From NCBI RefSeq assembly GCF_016756495.1, contig NZ_AP023243.1, forward strand, positions 1,178,001 to 1,242,000: 64,000 bases of DNA, read 5' to 3'. The notes below the pieces were generated by a model that was given only the letters and a program-made list of their open reading frames with translations, ran no database searches and had not been told where the DNA came from. Within the stretch, counting starts at the first letter, position 1, and the number at the start of each line of letters is the position of its first letter. Both the position numbers and the translations under genes were made by a program. This stretch comes from Mesorhizobium sp. 113-3-3 (GTDB lineage: Bacteria > Pseudomonadota > Alphaproteobacteria > Rhizobiales > Rhizobiaceae). Positions 61,299 to 64,000 of the stretch are shown here, piece after piece.

Positions 61299-61832
61299 AT
61301 GCGCATTGAAGCCATAGCCACCGGAAAGAATCCGCCCGAAGACGTCAACGTCATCATCGAAGTGCCGATCGGTGGCGAGCCGATCAAGTATGAGATGGAC
61401 AAGGAGGCCGGCACGCTGTTCGTCGACCGCTTCCTGCACACCTCTATGCGCTATCCCGGCAATTACGGCTTCGTGCCGCACACGCTGTCGGGGGACGGCG
61501 ATCCGATCGACGTGCTGGTCTGCAACACCCGCGCGCTGGTGCCGGGCTGCGTCATCAATGTCAGGCCGATCGGCGTGCTGGTGATGGAAGACAATGCCGG
61601 CCAGGACGAGAAGGTCATCGCTGTGCCGTCGCCGAAGCTGACGCTGCGCTACGAAAACGTCACCGAATACACGCATCTGCCCGAGATCACGCGCCAGCAG
61701 GTGCAGCACTTCTTCGAGCACTACAAGGATCTCGAACCCGGCAAATGGGTCAAGATCGAAGGCTGGCACGATTCCAAATATGCCAAGAAGATGATCGTCG
61801 ACGCGATCGAACGGGCGAAAAAGGCCAAGTAG
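61299..61832 (+). CDS. ppa: Inorganic pyrophosphatase
   Basis: Hydrolyses pyrophosphate from biosynthesis; 177 residues, the standard family-I length. Metal and phosphate residues are visible in [32 protein letters not shown] and [10 protein letters not shown]. The ATG at 61299 is preceded by GAGAGAGGG. It is preceded by a 200-bp gap with no recognised feature and converges on the next gene without a gap. Confidence 0.96.
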   Translation: MRIEAIATGKNPPEDVNVIIEVPIGGEPIKYEMDKEAGTLFVDRFLHTSMRYPGNYGFVPHTLSGDGDPIDVLVCNTRALVPGCVINVRPIGVLVMEDNAGQDEKVIAVPSPKLTLRYENVTEYTHLPEITRQQVQHFFEHYKDLEPGKWVKIEGWHDSKYAKKMIVDAIERAKKAK

Positions 61833-62426
61833 TCAGTTATCCACCCGTCCAAAAGCAGGCACTTTGCCGATGACGGTGTGCCTGTCCTTGCCGCAGGTGA
61901 AAGTGCGCGCCTTCTCGTCGGCGAGTTTGCGCGCCTGGTCGTTGGCCTGCGGGTTGCCGGTGGCCAGCACAAGGCCGACGGCGCAGCTTTCCCGCGCGTC
62001 CATCTGGCCGACCTTGGCGACGAGCAGCACGTCCGTCGATTTGTTCTGATCCTCGGCATCGCTGATCGTGCGGCGGTGGATGACGGCGAAGGGCACGGCC
62101 TTGTCGCCATTGGTTTCGATGCGCCACTCGACCTTGGCCGCGGATGAATTGAAGCCTGAAAAACTTTCCCAGGCGGACGTCATGTCGCCGCCAGGCGGAA
62201 ACCCGTAGAAAAGCGACTCGCGGGCGTCGTCATAAGCGATGAGCACGGGGTAGCCGCGATAGCCCGAACAGGCGAGATCGGCCCAGTCGCCATCGCCTTG
62301 TTCGGCCTGCGCGTAGGTCACGCAATCCTTCTTCGAATCGAGGTCGGTGTAGGCGCTGGATATGTCGCCGGCATGAGCCGCCTGACACAGGCCGGCAAAC
62401 GCAAGCGGGATCAGAATGGCGCGCAT
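61833..62426 (-). CDS. Exported protein of unknown function, 197 residues
   Basis: A signal peptide (MRAILIPLAFAGLCQAAHA) ends near residue 20. The mature part has conserved-looking ACSGYRGYPVLIAYDDARES, FGFPPGG-like YGFPPGGDMTSAWESFSGF, and four Cys (in DCVTYA, LACSG, ESCAVG and FTCGKD). The Cys could form two disulfides in the periplasm. Similar proteins occur in rhizobia; no function is known. ATG at 62426 rather than 62456, as the latter blunts the signal peptide. Confidence 0.75.
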   Translation of the reverse strand: MRAILIPLAFAGLCQAAHAGDISSAYTDLDSKKDCVTYAQAEQGDGDWADLACSGYRGYPVLIAYDDARESLFYGFPPGGDMTSAWESFSGFNSSAAKVEWRIETNGDKAVPFAVIHRRTISDAEDQNKSTDVLLVAKVGQMDARESCAVGLVLATGNPQANDQARKLADEKARTFTCGKDRHTVIGKVPAFGRVDN

Positions 62427-62470
62427 GACGAAAATCTCCGGTTCGGGCCGGAGCAACGTACCGCCAAACG

Positions 62471-63091
62471 CTATTTCTTCAAGCTTGCTAAGATCAGCAG
62501 ATCGGCGTTCGTCGCCACCGACTGCGCGGGACCGCCAAGGCCGAACAGCTGGCCGCTGATATATGCGCCCTCGATCAAAAGCAGCAGCCCATCACCCAGC
62601 GTGTCGGCGTCCTGCGCGCCCATCGCGGCGGCCATGGCGCGCAAGCGGCGGCGCAGCTCCTGCTTGTTGGCCTCGCTGACGACACGCGCCGGATGGCCGC
62701 GCTCGGGATATTCCACCGCCGCGTTGGTCATGCCGCAGCCGCGATAGTCGGGCTTTTGTGTGCGCTTGCCGACGCGGGTCAGAAAGGCGCCGATCTGGGC
62801 GCGCGGGTCGCCGGGATGGGCGTCGATCGCCTCGTCGAAACGCTCCCAGAATTCGTGGTCATACTGACGCAGATAGGAAGCGGCCAACTCGTCCTTGGAA
62901 GGGAAGCTGCGATAGAGGCTGGGCTTGGTGACGCCGGCGCGCTTGACGATCTCGTCGACGCCGATCGCCCTGATACCGCGCCGGTAGAACAGGTCATAGG
63001 CCACGTCGAGGATCTTCTTGGCGGCCTTCGGCGGCGCCGATGCATGATCGTCGCTGATGGATAGTTCAATATTTTTGTCGGCTGGCATCAT
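62471..63091 (-). CDS. TetR-family transcriptional repressor
   Basis: Repressor of 206 residues. The N-terminal HTH is AKKILDVAYDLFYRRGIRAI, then GVDEIVKRAGVTKPSLYRSF. The C-terminal ligand-binding domain ends with QLFGLGGPAQSVATNADLLI. It is divergent from an MFS transporter 71 bp away, with two near-identical palindromes between them, so it probably represses both genes until a ligand binds. Confidence 0.9.
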   Translation of the reverse strand: MMPADKNIELSISDDHASAPPKAAKKILDVAYDLFYRRGIRAIGVDEIVKRAGVTKPSLYRSFPSKDELAASYLRQYDHEFWERFDEAIDAHPGDPRAQIGAFLTRVGKRTQKPDYRGCGMTNAAVEYPERGHPARVVSEANKQELRRRLRAMAAAMGAQDADTLGDGLLLLIEGAYISGQLFGLGGPAQSVATNADLLILASLKK

Positions 63092-63110
63092 GGAACTCGA
63101 TTGACAGTGT

Positions 63111-63122
63111 TACCGATCGGTA
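63111..63122. promoter_or_regulatory. TetR operator 1
   Basis: Perfect 12-bp palindrome TACCGATCGGTA, 19 bp upstream of the tetR start, in the tetR-MFS gap. It is a typical half of a two-site TetR control region. Confidence 0.65.
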
Positions 63123-63148
63123 CGTATACAGGCTCCCATCTTGCAACG

Positions 63149-63160
63149 TACCGGTCAGTA
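63149..63160. promoter_or_regulatory. TetR operator 2
   Basis: TACCGGTCAGTA, an imperfect copy of operator 1, 38 bp from it and directly before the MFS start codon at 63163. It would block the MFS promoter or leader. Confidence 0.62.
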
Positions 63161-63162
63161 AC

Positions 63163-64000
63163 ATGATAGCTCAGTCCCGTCCGTTTGGCCAGCGCTACGC
63201 TTTCGTCGTGGTCGGTGTCATCTTCCTCTGCCTGCTGATAGCCGCCGGGCTGCGCTCGGCGCCCGCCGTCATGATGCTGCCGCTGGAAAACAGTTTTGGC
63301 TGGCGGCGCGATATCATCTCGCTGGCCGCCGGCGTCGGCATCCTGCTCTATGGTCTGACGGGTCCTTTCGCCGCCGCGTTGATGGAGCGGATCGGGCTGC
63401 GCCGCACGCTGATCGCATCGCTGGTGGTGATGTCGGGCTCGACCGCTCTCAGCCTGCTGATGACCGAGCCCTGGCATCTCTTCATCACCTGGGGCGTCTT
63501 CTCGGGCATCGGCTCCGGCGCCGTCGCCAGCGTGCTTGGCGCCACCATCGTCAACCGCTGGTTCAAGACCAATCGCGGCCTCGTCATGGGATTGATGTCG
63601 GCCTCCAGCGCCACCGGCCTGCTGGTGTTCCTGCCGCTGCTGGCCTCGCTGGCGCAATCGGGCGGCTGGAAGCCGGTCGCCATCGCGGTCGCGGTCGCAA
63701 CGGCCTGTCTCCTGCCGCTGGTGTGGCTGCTGGTGCCAGAGCGCCCGGCCTCGATCGGCATGGTGCGCTATGGCGCCGAGGCCGACGACGTGCCACCGAC
63801 TTCGCCCGCATCGCAGGGCAATTTCCTCGCGCATACGCTCAACACATTGCGCCGCGCGGCCGGTACCCGCGTCTTCTGGTACCTGTTCGCCACCTTCTTC
63901 GTCTGCGGTTTCACCACCAACGGGCTGGTCGGCACGCATCTGATCGCCTTCTGCGGCGACATGGGCATCGGCGAGGTCCAGGCCGCCGGCCTGCTGTCGA
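63163..64000 (+). CDS. Major-facilitator-superfamily transporter, 3'-truncated
   Basis: Proton-linked transporter; 279 residues are visible before the window ends. Eight or so helices are apparent, starting FVVVGVIFLCLLIAAGLRSA. The loop MERIGLRRTLIASLVVMSGS between helices 2 and 3 and ATIVNRWFKTNRGLVMGLMS fit the oxalate/monocarboxylate-type MFS group. A ligand is not evident; control by the divergent TetR protein suggests drug or aromatic-acid export or uptake. Confidence 0.88.
   Translation, partial: MIAQSRPFGQRYAFVVVGVIFLCLLIAAGLRSAPAVMMLPLENSFGWRRDIISLAAGVGILLYGLTGPFAAALMERIGLRRTLIASLVVMSGSTALSLLMTEPWHLFITWGVFSGIGSGAVASVLGATIVNRWFKTNRGLVMGLMSASSATGLLVFLPLLASLAQSGGWKPVAIAVAVATACLLPLVWLLVPERPASIGMVRYGAEADDVPPTSPASQGNFLAHTLNTLRRAAGTRVFWYLFATFFVCGFTTNGLVGTHLIAFCGDMGIGEVQAAGLLS

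Overview
The window is high-GC DNA from an alphaproteobacterium of the order Hyphomicrobiales (Rhizobiales), most likely Mesorhizobium or a close relative. This is inferred from the density of ABC uptake systems, a PcaR/pcaIJF block, TGA-N9-TCA (RirA-type) boxes in front of iron-uptake genes, and families of palindromic intergenic repeats of a rhizobial style. No species marker such as rRNA is present.

Layout. 1-681: end of a sugar-type ABC permease. 812-8619: a FadJ-like beta-oxidation protein, a LuxR-type regulator, a spermidine/putrescine-type ABC transporter (ATPase, Tat-exported binding protein, two permeases) and an SDR dehydrogenase. 8563-10485: divergent ampR and a class A beta-lactamase. 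10606-23708: a divergent catabolic island. Leftward genes are a second polyamine-type ABC transporter, a GT1 glycosyltransferase, three tandem small cupins and an aldehyde dehydrogenase. Rightward genes are a GntR regulator, a second glycosyltransferase, a PuuA-like glutamine-synthetase homologue and a PuuB-like oxidase. 23937-27683: pcaR and pcaIJF, the last steps of the beta-ketoadipate pathway. 27836-33871: a BMP-type (nucleoside-like) ABC transporter and an SDR. 34163-36081: a tiny membrane protein, a flavin-dependent monooxygenase and a cysteine hydrolase. 36231-39547: two tandem RirA-type boxes, an iron-type ABC ATPase, exbB, exbD and tonB. 39588-42806: a leftward cluster that looks like a small peptide-modification (RiPP-like) locus, with an XRE regulator, a 31-residue peptide, a frameshifted SagB-type dehydrogenase and three small unknown proteins. 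43135-43984: tRNA-Ala(CGC), YggT and DUF167 genes. 43988-51805: a sugar ABC operon with an RpiR regulator, an SDR and an MlrC-type metallopeptidase. 51967-64000: mainly housekeeping genes (M3 peptidase, carbonic anhydrase, pyridoxal kinase, LemA/TPM proteins, inorganic pyrophosphatase) and a TetR/MFS pair cut by the window end.

The island at 10.6-23.7 kb can be read as uptake of an amine, gamma-glutamylation (PuuA-like), oxidation (PuuB-like) and aldehyde oxidation, under GntR control. The two glycosyltransferases and three cupins are not part of the known Puu pathway. Every periplasmic binding-protein gene with downstream transporter genes is followed by a hairpin or palindromic repeat before the next gene, which suggests differential mRNA stability. 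The most novel-looking locus is 39.6-42.8 kb.
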